Below, one piece after another: positions 52,829-63,430 of a stretch of DNA of 64,000 bases. How positions within the stretch are numbered: position 1 is the stretch's first letter; every line of letters begins with the position of its first letter. A model generated the notes under the pieces. It was not told the origin of the DNA. It did not search any database and worked only from the letters and a program-made list of their open reading frames with translations. The stretch lies in contig VSDK01010372.1 of NCBI GenBank assembly GCA_009767595.1, positions 74,762 through 138,761 of the forward strand, written 5' to 3'. Position numbers and translations under genes: made by a program. This DNA is from Symbiodinium kawagutii (Eukaryota > Sar > Dinophyceae > Suessiales > Symbiodiniaceae).

Positions 52829-52924
52829 GATATGCAATCGACCGCCAGTCAGTGGACTCCTCACGAGGTCGGCGTTTTCCAACAACGCCTTGCAAAATTC
52901 GTGAACGAGGAACGTATCTGCCAT
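52829..52924 (-). CDS. Gene B exon 1 with start codon
   Basis: The ATG lies in CGCACCATGGCAG, a good eukaryotic context. The exon encodes MADTFLVHEFCKALLENADL then VRSPLTGGRLHI. It ends at donor GTTGCG in phase 0, giving a 65-nt intron to exon 2. The same frame is open upstream as far as the TGA that ends gene A, so a start further upstream or read-through of that TGA is possible. Confidence 0.6.
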
Positions 52925-52984
52925 GGTGCGAGGCGGAGCCTTCACGATCTGGTTGGGCGTCGGCTCCTGCTTTCCGGGGCTGCT

Positions 52985-53088
52985 TCATGATTCTTCATCA
53001 GAGCCAATTTCCAACGCAGCTGAGGTTTTGTCCCTCAGACCGATAGACAGCGCGGCCGTTGGAGGAGCCTCTGTGTCTTTGTCATAGC
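52985..53088 (-). CDS. Gene A last exon with stop codon
   Basis: The exon encodes YDKDTEAPPTAALSIGLRDK then TSAALEIGSDEES and TGA. It follows acceptor TTCAACCAG. Two leading bases complete a Gly codon with exon 53,545-53,631. The acidic end is typical of a disordered C-terminus. Confidence 0.65.
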
Positions 53089-53544
53089 CTGGTTGAATGA
53101 GTTTTCGCGGAAAACCATATTGCGTAAGAACAAGCACTAAAAACATAAAGTTATGGTCTGTAAGACCAGCTACAATCCAATAGTGTCCGACTTGTTTTGA
53201 GTTTGAAGACTTTCAGACTGCCTCGACAGTAATGTAAACCATCATGTCCCCCGGCACAGCATCGCAAAATGATAGCCCCTGATGCCATGGAGTGTCCTCC
53301 CAATTGACGCTGGGAAACCAATCAATTTGGGGGTTCCCTATGGCTTGGGAAACCACCAACTAGTAGTTGTTTAAACATTATTGTTGGTGATTATCCCCTA
53401 AGAACCCTATCATTAACCATTGTAATCCCTATTTTCCCCAGTTTTGATAACACACATATACCCACAACATCCTTTATTCTCCCCTCTTATCCCCCATATC
53501 CCCTTTTATAGTAATAAACCAACGATATTTTGAGAAACCATCAC

Positions 53545-53631
53545 CTGGCCGGTCACGCATCGCAATTGTTTGGCGTTGAAGCCCCCATGGCCAGCGGCGC
53601 AGACTGGCAGATTGTTGGGGCCAGAGAATGA
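53545..53631 (-). CDS. Gene A exon, donor inside an F1 terminus
   Basis: The exon encodes ILWPQQSASLRRWPWGLQRQ then TIAMRDRP. It ends at donor GTGATGG, and the next bases, GGTTTCTCAAAATA, are the terminal repeat of family F1. Another minus frame (VCAAGHGGFNAKQLRC) is open, so the frame was chosen by phase with both neighbours. Confidence 0.55.
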
Positions 53632-55281
53632 CTCTGGTGAATAACGCTGGTTGATTGATGGTTAGACATGTTAAACAATCCGTTTTTTGATGCTTGGGTA
53701 TGATGATGGTTGGGTAGGATGTCAATCAAAACTAACCGCCAGGACTACTTGGACGGGTTGGATGAGAATGGGCGATGGGTGTGAGTGATGTGCTCAGGGA
53801 TAAAAACTAATGATGAATAAAATGACAGACAAACGAAACTCAAGTGTGTTGTTCAACAATGATTACCCTCCGGCAATCTAACATAGCCACAGAAAATCCA
53901 CCAATTATCGCTGGTCATTCGCAACCACCATGAACCATTCTAGAGGGATATTAGCCGCTATAAATCATGGTGTTGTTCATTAAACATGCATCAGCCATCA
54001 TGAATCGGCCATCATACACAAGCATTCATGGGTCTTCATCGATTGACAAAGATTATAGCTATGAACCATCATCATAGCTATTCTTAAGCGGTGGTTTCTC
54101 TAAATAGGGCATCCCCCAAATCATCCAAAACCACCAAGTGAACAGTTCGCCAGGCCCTGGTAGAGCAACCGCTACCCCATGTTAATGAGTCGCCCACGGA
54201 TTTCACCCGCTACCATCGTGTCGTTGGTTACCCCTATGATCCATCTTATCAACATGGTAAATAATTTCATTAGCAATTGCCACTTATTAAGTCAAGACTG
54301 GTTTATATTTGTGGATAATTGGTATTTCCTGCCAATACTTAGCCACTAGGAATTATCAACCAATATATGTCAATCATTAATCATCCATCAGCCATATTAA
54401 ACAACTGCAACCATTAACTAGCCATTGTCAAAGCTCATTAAAACCATGAAAATCAACATGGTGAACAAAGCCATCATCAAAGCTAGCATTTACTTTGGTA
54501 ATTTTAGCCCCGCTCAATCATGGAGCATTTATGTAAACCATCACTGTGGTATGTTTGGCCATTGATAACTATGCAATACTAGTCCACCATAGCAGTCATT
54601 AACCACAATACACAGTAAATTCACCGTCCCCATGAACTAATCATGCACCATGACATCAACCATCATGACATTAACCAATCATGATCAAGCACAAACACCA
54701 AGCCCTTCAAAATCAAACAGTCAACCATCACTACGGCTGACCATACCATTGAAAAAATATGCTACTTAACCATGGTGGCTGTTCACCATTGCCAACATTA
54801 GTGATACTGACTAGACTAGTTGACCATAAATAAACAAACATGATCGCTATGGTGAACCAAGTAAACAACCAATATCAAATTTGATATTAAGCACTAAGCA
54901 TTAGAAAGCCATTCATACACCAAAATCAACCATCACTATGAATAACCATACCATTGATCAACATGACCAACCATACAATTAAACCATTAACCATTAGTCC
55001 AAGTATCAACAATAACCTAATTAAGCTGACTGACAATCTTAACTTTTTGCGACTAGAGACCATTAGTCTAACTATGATTTGCCATTTCAACCACTAGTCA
55101 TTCCATTCATATGATGAATATCAACCATAAGCTTGACTCTAAAGCATACCATTCAACTATCAATAACCAGAAGTCAACAACTATGAAAAAGACTCGTTTC
55201 ACCATTAAACTATCAAATTAGTTTCACACATAACTATAGAACCGTTATACACCATTAGTGTGATAAAGAAACGCCATCACC

Positions 55282-55403
55282 CTGGCTGTGAGTCAAAACC
55301 CTGTACCCCTGGTTCCCCTACTATCAACCATTGTTTTCCTTATTGTTGGTTGGTCATTATCCCACATGAAATTGGTTGCTTAATATTGACCCATAGCCAC
55401 CCT
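55282..55403. repeat. Foldback element, family F4, next to an exon
   Basis: The ends are GGCTGTGAGTCAAAACCC and TAATATTGACCCATAGCCAC. On the minus strand it begins about 28 nt after the donor of exon 55,431-55,491. Confidence 0.75.
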
Positions 55404-55430
55404 GACCCTCACTACTATCGCTAGCATGGC

Positions 55431-55491
55431 CACGCAGCGTTCGCTTCGGTCCCTTGGTCCAAGCCGCCATCTCCAAGCGGTTTTGGAAGAC
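55431..55491 (-). CDS. Gene A exon
   Basis: The exon encodes VFQNRLEMAAWTKGPKRTLR after acceptor CGCCCCTCAG. A GC donor (GTG|GCCATG) leaves one base that completes a Val codon with exon 53,545-53,631. Confidence 0.65.
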
Positions 55492-55503
55492 CTGAGGGGC
55501 GAG

Positions 55504-57376
55504 TTTAGCCAAAGCCAGCTGGTTAATGACCATAGGTTAGCAGTTGGTTCTTAATGGGTTATAATTGATGGTTATTAATGGGTTAAGATGGGTGGTTAGT
55601 AACTGGTCATTTTTATCATAGGTTTGTTATTGACCCTATGATTATGATAAGTTAATGACCATAGGTTCATCAATTGTTAACCATTATTTGTAGTCATTAA
55701 TGGTTTTTCAAAAAAATATTGATGGTTAATGATTGATTAATAACCATAGGATTATACAAGATAAATTACGATATGATCAATAATAAAAACAATATCATTA
55801 TGACCAACATTGATAACCATCATATAATGATCAATTATCAATCACTATATGATCAGAATACCACATATTTTTTGATCAATAGAGAATACAATGGGAACAA
55901 TATATGGTTAGACATGGTCAAATATTTTTTGATCAATGGTGAATATCCATACGGCTACAGGGTATATTCCATGGTTAATCATAGGGGGTAAGAGAGAATA
56001 AGCCTATGGTTATAGGGGATAAGAGGGTATAACATGAGAAGAGATTAATCATGGGGGAATAAGAGGGGGTATGGTATATCAATGACGCATAATGGGAAAT
56101 TCAATGGTTCATTGGGAATACACTGGTTATTAAACACCATTGACCAACAAAATTCAGCAACAATAACCAACATGAATCATTAGTAATAGAGAATGCAATG
56201 GTAAATACCCAACATCGCGTAACCAATCATAGGGGTTCAGCACTGATAACCAACTATAGGGAAATAGTAACAATTAATTGCTGGGATTAGCAATTACAAA
56301 GAGCTTAAACCAATAAATGATGGGAATGCAGTTGTTTTAAACCCACCATAAGAGTACAGGGTTTTGACCAGCCATTCATTCACTACGCAGTCTCAATGGA
56401 TTACCACTTCTGGTTAAGATTATGGTAAACTGCATTATGATTAAGAATGCTTGATGATTGGCCAATCGCCAAAAAGTTACGGGGCAACTCTCATGGTTCA
56501 TTCATGCCTCATCATTGGGAACAAAGGGTGAAGGGAATGCAGCAGCAGTTGCTCGTTCGTTTTAACACTTACAGCAGCGAATACTTGGACATAATAAAAC
56601 ATCCATCATTGACCATGAGCCGTGGTGCACAAAACAAATCGTTATCCATCAATAACAATTCACAAGCACTAAACAGATCGATCTTTGTTGATATGGTAAA
56701 ACATTGGACTACAACATCAATCATGGAACTTCCGCATCAACAATGGTGATATCCATGCTAGACCCATGTGGACTTAATAGTCATTGGTCATGCTTGTTCG
56801 TGAATGACCATTGTGGCTAACAATATCACATCGGGGGATCTTTGTTGATTGTTGACTGCTATGGTTGGACATACTTGGATTCTAATATAAAGCATGAACA
56901 ACCAGCAGGGTCCATGATTCTCCGGTATAGGTGGTTATTATCCATCATCTAACGTCATGAACAGCAACCAGTTGTGCCCCATGGCAAACTATACATCGTT
57001 AACAATTAGTTAGACAAAACTTGATCAAGCTAGCAATGGGGGTCCTTACCCTTGCTGCATAACTTTTGTGATGATCACCATCGATTTTTTTGTGGATCTC
57101 CCCTGCCAAGATGAACATACCTTTGTGAGACCTCCCTGCTGGTTGTCAATGCTTCGTCATATATTTCCTCCCTCTTGCCTTTGGTCGTTTAATACATGAT
57201 GATTACAGCTATTACGCACGATGAACAGTTTGTTGGCCATAATGACCACCCTTTTCAGCCAGCTAACCACCTTCATTGGTGACGACCATATTAAATGTGA
57301 ACCATCGTACCCTTCATTAAGCATCATCAAGCAAAGCGGCAATCATCAATCTGACCATCATTAAGCATGAATTGAC
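55504..57376. other. AT-rich intron of gene A
   Basis: This is one of the most AT-rich parts of the window (55,540-56,350), with GTTAATGACCATAGG and GGGGATAAGAGGG phrases. Open frames at 55,773-55,991 and 56,447-56,749 on the plus strand lack coding composition. Confidence 0.4.
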
Positions 57377-57674
57377 CTCGCAAGATGAAGCTTCCTGGTC
57401 CGTCAGACCGGGGAGAGATCCGGGACATCTCGGTCAATCTTGCCAGTCTGCGGCGTAACGCGCTGCGGCAGAGGTTAACGTTTACACGCAGTATCATACG
57501 TTGTGCTTTTGCACACTGCGCGTTGGAAAAAGGGATTCCCAATCCAGCCTCATCTCTTCTCAGCACAAACGAATGGTACTCAGGCAACTGCTCCGAGGCC
57601 GTGGTGGACGCCTTCGGACTCTCTTCGAGCCCTCTTGTTAAGAAGTTCGACTCATACACCCGAATGGGGTCGGT
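57377..57674 (-). CDS. Gene A exon, about 99 codons; longest host exon
   Basis: On the minus strand it encodes TDPIRVYESNFLTRGLEESP, LPEYHSFVLRRDEAGLGIPF and RRLARLTEMSRISPRSDG. It runs from GGCCAAG to donor GTCAATTC. The plus strand is open over the same island for 115 codons, so the strand rests on the direction of all neighbours. Confidence 0.45.
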
Positions 57675-58189
57675 CTTGGCCAGTTTTTCTTGTTGTTTGT
57701 GTTGTGCGGTTGTCGTGGGTTTGTCTTGATCGAACTTGTGCAGCTAGTTAACCGAAACCAACCAGTCGCAGGAATAAACCACTTAATGTTACTTCATCCC
57801 TCAAAGTCTTTCTGGTGGTGCTTTCAGGGGCATGCTAGTGATATTGGTTAATCATGCCGCCGCCGTGGTGCCAGCCCAGCGTCCCAGCGAGGCCATCAAG
57901 TCGACTCAACCAGGTATCATCACCATTGCTGACCACCATGAACTAACCTATCAACCATCATTCATCACCGTGAAACATCACTAACCATCATTGTCCATCA
58001 TTGATCTTCCATGAGCCTTCATTAAACAACAATGATTAGTATCAAGCCACCATATCTAACCACTCTAAACCACCAATTACGAACCATCATGACCATTGTT
58101 AAACATCATTAACTACCCTATCAACCGCCGTTAATCACCATACCGAATCATTCTGAAGCACCATAGTGCTGCCTACCAGCCGCCACCAC

Positions 58190-58241
58190 TTGTTGGCAAT
58201 GCCGCTGAGCAACCAATTGGCTCCAGGCATTCAGGCATTGC
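58190..58241 (-). CDS. Gene A exon
   Basis: The exon encodes QCLNAWSQLVAQRHCQQ after acceptor CAACGCTGTCCAG and before donor GTGGTGG. It ends in phase 0, as needed by exon 57,377-57,674. Its entry phase does not fit exon 58,920-59,041, so an exon may be missing between them. Confidence 0.5.
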
Positions 58242-58919
58242 CTGGACAGCGTTGACGAGAACCGATACCGATCCTGATGGTTAATGACGAATTGGTGGTG
58301 AAGAACTGGTTGATTTGGTCGGGTGAATGAGTCAATGATTAATTGATGGCTAATGGCTATTAGTGAATGCGTGGTTGATTAATCCTTGATGGATTTTTAG
58401 TTACTGGTCAATAATCATGGTGAATGAGTCATGTGGGTTTAATGCTTACCATGGAATGATGTCAACACGGCCAATGATGGCCGATGATTGGCGTCATGTT
58501 TTTTAGGGGAATAGAAACCAGGGAATGTATTGCTTAATTAATGTTGATTACCTTTCAACTTCAAGTTTCAAGGCCTTCTGACCCAACAATAAGGATGTTT
58601 AAAACATCTTAAAACCCTGTCCTTGCCAAGGCCAGCATCTTGTTGGGATAAGGCTCCGTCGTTACCGAAGCAGTCCTGGTGCCCAGAACCGTTTCAAATT
58701 TGCTTGTTCATACTAAAACATCCTCAACGCTTCAGACCTCTCCTGCTCAAAGTTCTCCGCAAAAGGCATTGTTACCATCCATCCACACCCTTTCACATTT
58801 GCAAAGCCTGCCATGGCGACGTTTTTGCGGGACGCCAATGGACTGCGTTTCAGGAAGCCAGACTGTTCTAAAGTATATCAGCACTAGCTGTCCCAATGCC
58901 AAAGAATTTGGTTGCCAAC

Positions 58920-59041
58920 TGTGAAGTCTTGGCTCTTCTTGGACACCTTAGCTGAGGCTTCGTCTTTCAAAGATGGCTTGCTGCACTGGGCTTCGTTTTC
59001 AAGCTTTGCTTCAGGACTGTGCTCAGCTTCTTGCCTCAGCC
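58920..59041 (-). CDS. Gene A exon, charged and serine-rich
   Basis: The exon encodes LRQEAEHSPEAKLENEAQCS then KPSLKDEASAKVSKKSQDFT. It starts after CATCAGCTGAG and ends at donor GTTGGC. The composition suggests a disordered linker. Entry phase 1 agrees with exon 59,667-59,747. Confidence 0.6.
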
Positions 59042-59514
59042 CTCAGCTGATGGTACAGCTGCTTCACAGACCCAGTCCATCCAAGCTGTGGCAGAATCCA
59101 CATGAGCACACGCATCACCATCACCTGTTGTTCCCTTTCGCGATTCTCATCTCAGATTTGTCTTTGCTTTGGGGACATGGTGCTGGCAGGTTGGAGAAGG
59201 CTGGTCAGGTATGCTGTTCTTTGCTGCTTCGCTACCGGCTTACAGTGGTTAATAGTGGTTGCTGGCTGATGATGTTTAATTCATGCTTGACAATCGTCAC
59301 CACGATCAACAGCTGGGAACAACAACAAGGATACCAGCAATGCTTGATGATGGTTGATAGCCAATAGATGTAACCCGGCGAGGAACCAACAATAACATAC
59401 CACTGCAAGGGATTGATACACGACCATGGCGTGCAATGGTGCATCCGACGCAGAACTATCCACGCACCGTTCTATATTTATCATATGCATAGTAAACAAC
59501 ACGCAGTATCTACA

Positions 59515-59615
59515 TTCTCAAAATTGGGGACCCCTCAAATCATCCCTTGTTAGCCGTTGATGAGGTTCATAATTAATAAAGCAACCATTTTGTGGGCACC
59601 CATTTTAAGAACCCC
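59515..59615. repeat. Foldback element, family F1 (diverged)
   Basis: The ends are TTCTCAAAATTGGGGACCCC and TGGGCACCCATTTTAAGAAC. It lies about 50 nt beyond the donor of exon 59,667-59,747. Confidence 0.65.
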
Positions 59616-59666
59616 CAACATATTCCCGGCACCACATGCTACCATCTACATCCATAGACCCTCAAC

Positions 59667-59747
59667 CCAACACCAAACTTCCGCCAAGGACTTTCCGGAA
59701 CAGAGCCCCGGGCTTCACAGTGTTGAAGAGCAGGATCCGCTCTTTAC
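59667..59747 (-). CDS. Gene A exon
   Basis: The exon encodes KERILLFNTVKPGALFRKVL followed by GGSLVL. It begins after GGCCGCGAG and ends at donor GTTGAGG. Both split codons read Gly with the neighbouring exons. Confidence 0.65.
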
Positions 59748-60413
59748 CTCGCGGCCGGGGGGTGACGACTGATGGTTGGTCGTTGCTGATAGCTGGGGAG
59801 CAGTGGTCAATCATGGTTGTAGGATGTTGTTGGTGGTTCATGGTTCTTACTGGCTGTTGGTTTATGATAACTATGGTTGGGGAGAAGTGGTTGTAGGCGG
59901 TTGATGGTGATCAATTGAAAATGGTCAAGCATGGTCAGTGACAGGCAAGCACATGAAAAATATCGTTGACAAGGAACAACAAACATGGTTTCTCCGCTAG
60001 TAAGGACTCATATGTACAACACCATCTGATGAAATGGATACTGGCGGCGTGCAGCAGCCAATGTCATATTTATCCCTAGCAAGTACTCGTTAAGAACAGG
60101 TCATGGCAGTCAAAGCTGGTAAATCACCTGGTACATTGAGTGAAGGGATTTCTCAAAACGCTCAACGCTCAAAGATTAGTACGAATGCCTCCCACCAAAA
60201 CCAAGCATGGTGTTAAGCCATCACTAAGCATCAGCCACCATTCACGATCATTGAGCACAACAAGCAGTTAACCAACCATCACCACTGGCAGCACTACTAG
60301 CCATTCTCCTGGGCCATTTCGGTTCGCATCTTCATCACTCTTATTGTCGCTGATTATCATCCTAGTAGTCAACCGTTATTGACCACGATTGGGCAGCCTT
60401 AGCCATGACCAAT

Positions 60414-60471
60414 CATGATGATGATGATGATGATGATGATGATCATCATCATCATCATCACCACCACCACT
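60414..60471. repeat. Microsatellite with strand inversion, (GAT)n(ATC)n
   Basis: GATGATGAT switches to ATCATCATC at GATGATCATCATC, making a near-perfect hairpin, as at 22,084-22,172. Confidence 0.95.
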
Positions 60472-61395
60472 ATACAACCATCACTGAGAACCATCATCGC
60501 TGGTTATTCAGCATTTCTGGGTTATGAGGCGTTGCCATAAAAACAAAAGAATACAAGGGCTTACATCGTCCCTTTCTGTTAAGGTTTATAATGCTGACAT
60601 TGGTCACTATAGCCATTGTCACCAGCCTTAGAAACCACTGGGCGATCGCGGCTTTTACTATTGATTAACCATCACTCACCGTCATTTCCAACCATCATTC
60701 TTCATCCACCATCATTCACCCAATCTGAACCGTCAATAACCATCATTATCAACTATTAACCATCACTAACGGTTGGTGCATCATGGTGAATGATTTATCG
60801 CATCCGTTACTATATCTAGTATCCAGAATTATCAACTGCTAGGCCAACCATCCTAACCACGATAATGCACCATCATCAACCATTACTCACCATTGATATT
60901 CACCGTGAATTATCAAGTGTTAAGCATCCCAATCCTTTAACCATGAATTATAACCGTTAACCATTCTAGAACCACTAAGTACTGTTAACCACCCATGATT
61001 AGTTCTATAGTAACCATTCCTATAATCCCTACTAGTTATATTTACCTTTGCTATTCTATCCAAACCATTACTATGATCATGAATTATCAAGTGTTAAGCA
61101 TCCTACTCCCTTAAGCGTGAATTATCAACAGTTAAGCATCCTAATTCACCATGAATTATCAACTGTCAACCATTAACCACTGTTAATTATCACTGTTAAA
61201 TACTGTTAACCATTAATGAGCCATTCAGTACTGTTAACCATTACTACAAGAATAACCATGCATCATCAACTGTCAGCCACTATTCACTGCTAACTATAGC
61301 TGTTACCCATTATATAACCATCATATACAGGTTATAGAATCTGGTTAATCATGTTCACCAGTATCCACCATGATTCACCATGGTTCCTCAGCATC
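60472..61395. other. Intron of gene A, low complexity
   Basis: Decayed ACCATCA and AATTATCAACTGTTAAGCAT phrases. The latter recur at 60,900, 61,085, 61,115 and 61,150. No exon was seen. Confidence 0.5.
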
Positions 61396-61464
61396 CAGCC
61401 ACAGCGGGTTCCGGAGGCGTCGCTCCTTGCACCGTGTTGGAAATGAACTTTGCCCGTCGATCAC
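61396..61464 (-). CDS. Gene A exon
   Basis: The exon encodes DRRAKFISNTVQGATPPEPA then VA. It follows acceptor CCCATCAG. A GA donor (GCTG|GATGC) keeps phase with exon 59,667-59,747. A plus-strand frame of 64 codons overlaps it but has no splice support. Confidence 0.55.
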
Positions 61465-62650
61465 CTGATGGGATCGGGTCACGGCCATGGGTTGGTGAAG
61501 TCAGAGAGGGTGGTCCATCATTCGCCGTGATTGGAAGAATGATTGGAATGGCATGGTTGAATAGAATGGTTTGAATGGCTAATAGTGAATACTTAGTCTA
61601 ATAAATAGCGGACAATATTGTTATATGAGTTATATTGGTCTAATAGTGGTTCATCATCTGAATGATTGGAATAGATAGAATGGTTGATAGTGAATAGTCT
61701 GATATTGTTAAATTGGTCTAATGGTGGTTCATCATCAGAAGTTGGTGCGTAACGAAATCTAACGGGGAAAACCTTCTTAGAAGGGGAAACAAACCCTGCA
61801 AAACAGGAGGAAAAGGTCACCCATGATGCCGCAGCCTCATCATTCGCCATGATCGCTGAGAAATTCAAAGAATGGCTGGAATAGAAACAAGCTTAATCAT
61901 TCTATTTCATGGTGATAGCCGATTGGTGAAACGATGTTGGCAAGATTGTATTATTTCGTGGTTATGTTTGATGGTCGATCAGGCTGATGGTTGCCATGAG
62001 CTGGGAATGGTCAACGATAGCGAATCGTGGGAACGACAATACCAATGAATCATCCTCAGCTCATTGTCCTTTGGGACTTTCATAGATTTTCTATTGTTAC
62101 ATATGACTAATCTATGGCTAAGTATGACAAGTAGTGGTTTACTACGGGTTAAGACATGGTTTCCTAAAGATTACCCATTGGTGGTCCCTGACCTGGCAAT
62201 GAAAAATCTGCTATTTCTTTGGGCAAACCCGGCAGGGAAATCAACGATTTCTATGGCGGACTTTCCGGCTAGCCAGGTGAAACGGGATGGCGGCTAGTTG
62301 GCCATTCCCTACTCTCCTGCCATCGGTGATCACTAGCATTCACCATCACAAACCACTAAGTGACCATCGGTGTCAACAATCCTGAAGCATCACGATGAAT
62401 CATCACTGAAGATCAACCCATGATCATGAAGCGTCATAAACCCTTGCAAACCACAACTGTTCACCGTTCTTCACTAAGCCAATATTGACCCACTGCTTTG
62501 TTAGCTTATCAAGCTAAATGGGGCGGGACGTCTCCTTGAGGGGGAGCCAGAGTTTGCAACTAAACTCTCGAAAACTGTTGTAAACTACAGGCGTTCACCG
62601 TTCTTAACTAATAAGCCAGTAGCCATGAATGATAGTCAAAGGAAGTTTGG
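61465..62650. other. Intron of gene A
   Basis: A minus-strand stretch at 61,780-61,868 (MANDEAAASW, then TTTTCCTCCTGTTTTGCAG and VSPSKK) looks exon-like but does not fit the phase chain. The rest is low complexity. Confidence 0.35.
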
Positions 62651-62663
62651 ATGAAGGAAGTTC

Positions 62664-62940
62664 CGTCTCATGGATGTTTACGTAGGCTAAAGAAAGATAG
62701 CTACAGCAAAGGAAGGCCAAACAAAGGAAAGCTAAAACAAAGGAAGTTAAAGCAAATAAAAGCTAAAGCAAAGGAGGGCCAAGCAAAGCAAAGCAAAGCT
62801 AAGGCAAAAGGAGGTGAAGCAAAGGAAGGTGAAATTCAGGAAGGTGAAGCAAAAGGAAGCTTAAACAACGATAGCCAACGCAAAGGACGCTCAAGCAAAG
62901 GAAAACCAAAACAAAGGAAGTGAAAATAAAACATAGCAAA
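62664..62940. repeat. Purine-rich AAGCAAAGGAAGG tract
   Basis: Repeated AAAGGAAGCTAAAGC-type units of about 12-15 bp. The plus-strand frame gives a K/E/G-rich peptide (KAKAKEGQAKQSKAKAKGGE) that is most likely a repeat artefact. Confidence 0.8.
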
Positions 62941-63078
62941 GGCGAAACACCTGAAAAACTTCTGTTTGAAAATGTCAACTTCCGGTCTTGGAGGACGTCT
63001 TCCATCACAAATCATCATGATCAACGATCATTAAGCATCATCAACCAACACACCATCATGAAGCATCACCAACCATCT

Positions 63079-63200
63079 GGCAGTGGGTCCGTTCACCCTT
63101 AGTCCCTGTGGTTACCCCATCATTTATCAGGCTGTTTTCCCTATGAAAGTGTTGGTGATTATCCCCCATTATTGGTTGGCTAATATTGACCCATAGCCAT
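63079..63200. repeat. Foldback element, family F4
   Basis: The ends are GGCAGTGGGTCCGTTCACCC and TAATATTGACCCATAGCCAT. Confidence 0.65.
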
Positions 63201-63381
63201 ATAAATATATAAATATAAATATATATAGCTGGCAAATCCCCTACTATTGTTGCTTATCCCCAGCTTTATTCACCATTAGCTAGCCAGGTACACCATTGGT
63301 TGGTAAACTGCTTGACCCACAACCATCTTTCACCATCCTCAGCCATCGCCAAGTCTTCAACCCCAGCCCTGAGGCTGATAC

Positions 63382-63430
63382 CATGGAGCCGCTCCATCTT
63401 CTTCACCTCTTCCTGGTGCTGTGTGGCTGG
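63382..63430 (-). CDS. Gene A exon (first one visible)
   Basis: The exon encodes PATQHQEEVKKMERLH after acceptor CCCCTTCCAG and before donor GTATCAG. Its last base completes a Gly codon with exon 61,396-61,464. The peptide is charged and helical. Upstream exons lie beyond the right edge. Confidence 0.65.

Larger units (their letters stand above)
246..52924 (-). other. Gene B: very large multi-exon gene model (unrecognised protein)
   Basis: This span joins about 35 minus-strand exon candidates running from an ATG at 52,924 (context CGCACCATGGCAG) to a donor GTAAGTGG at 245. Most adjacent exons agree in intron phase, which is the main support for treating them as one transcription unit. Exons are 24-228 nt and introns range from 42 nt to about 12 kb. 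The predicted protein was not recognised. The part encoded between 12.5 and 9 kb is rich in Q, E, K, R and L and looks like coiled coil. A TGA at 20,440 closes one exon candidate, so this could be two genes in the same direction, as is common in dinoflagellates. Weak joins are at 48.2 kb (no clear acceptor), 26.1 kb and 20.4 kb. The copia element at 32-40 kb lies in the intron between exons 43,027-43,064 and 30,936-30,995, on the opposite strand. Confidence 0.5.
52985..63430 (-). other. Gene A: multi-exon gene model (unrecognised protein), 5' end outside the window
   Basis: This span covers at least nine minus-strand exons from 63,430 to a TGA at 52,985. The series 63,382, 61,396, 59,667 and 58,920 is in phase, and so is the series 55,431, 53,545 and 52,985. 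The joins around 58.2-57.4 kb are not resolved. The protein ends in an acidic tail (EIGSDEES) and includes basic, proline/serine-rich parts. No family was recognised. Confidence 0.5.

Noticed and set aside
58623..58924. Plus-strand frames of about 80 codons
   Set aside because: No splice or start signals, and the adjacent island is better explained by the minus-strand exon 58,920-59,041.
62651..62923. Lysine/glutamate-rich plus-strand protein
   Set aside because: The frame is the AAGCAAAGG purine tract. There is no start context or non-repetitive part.
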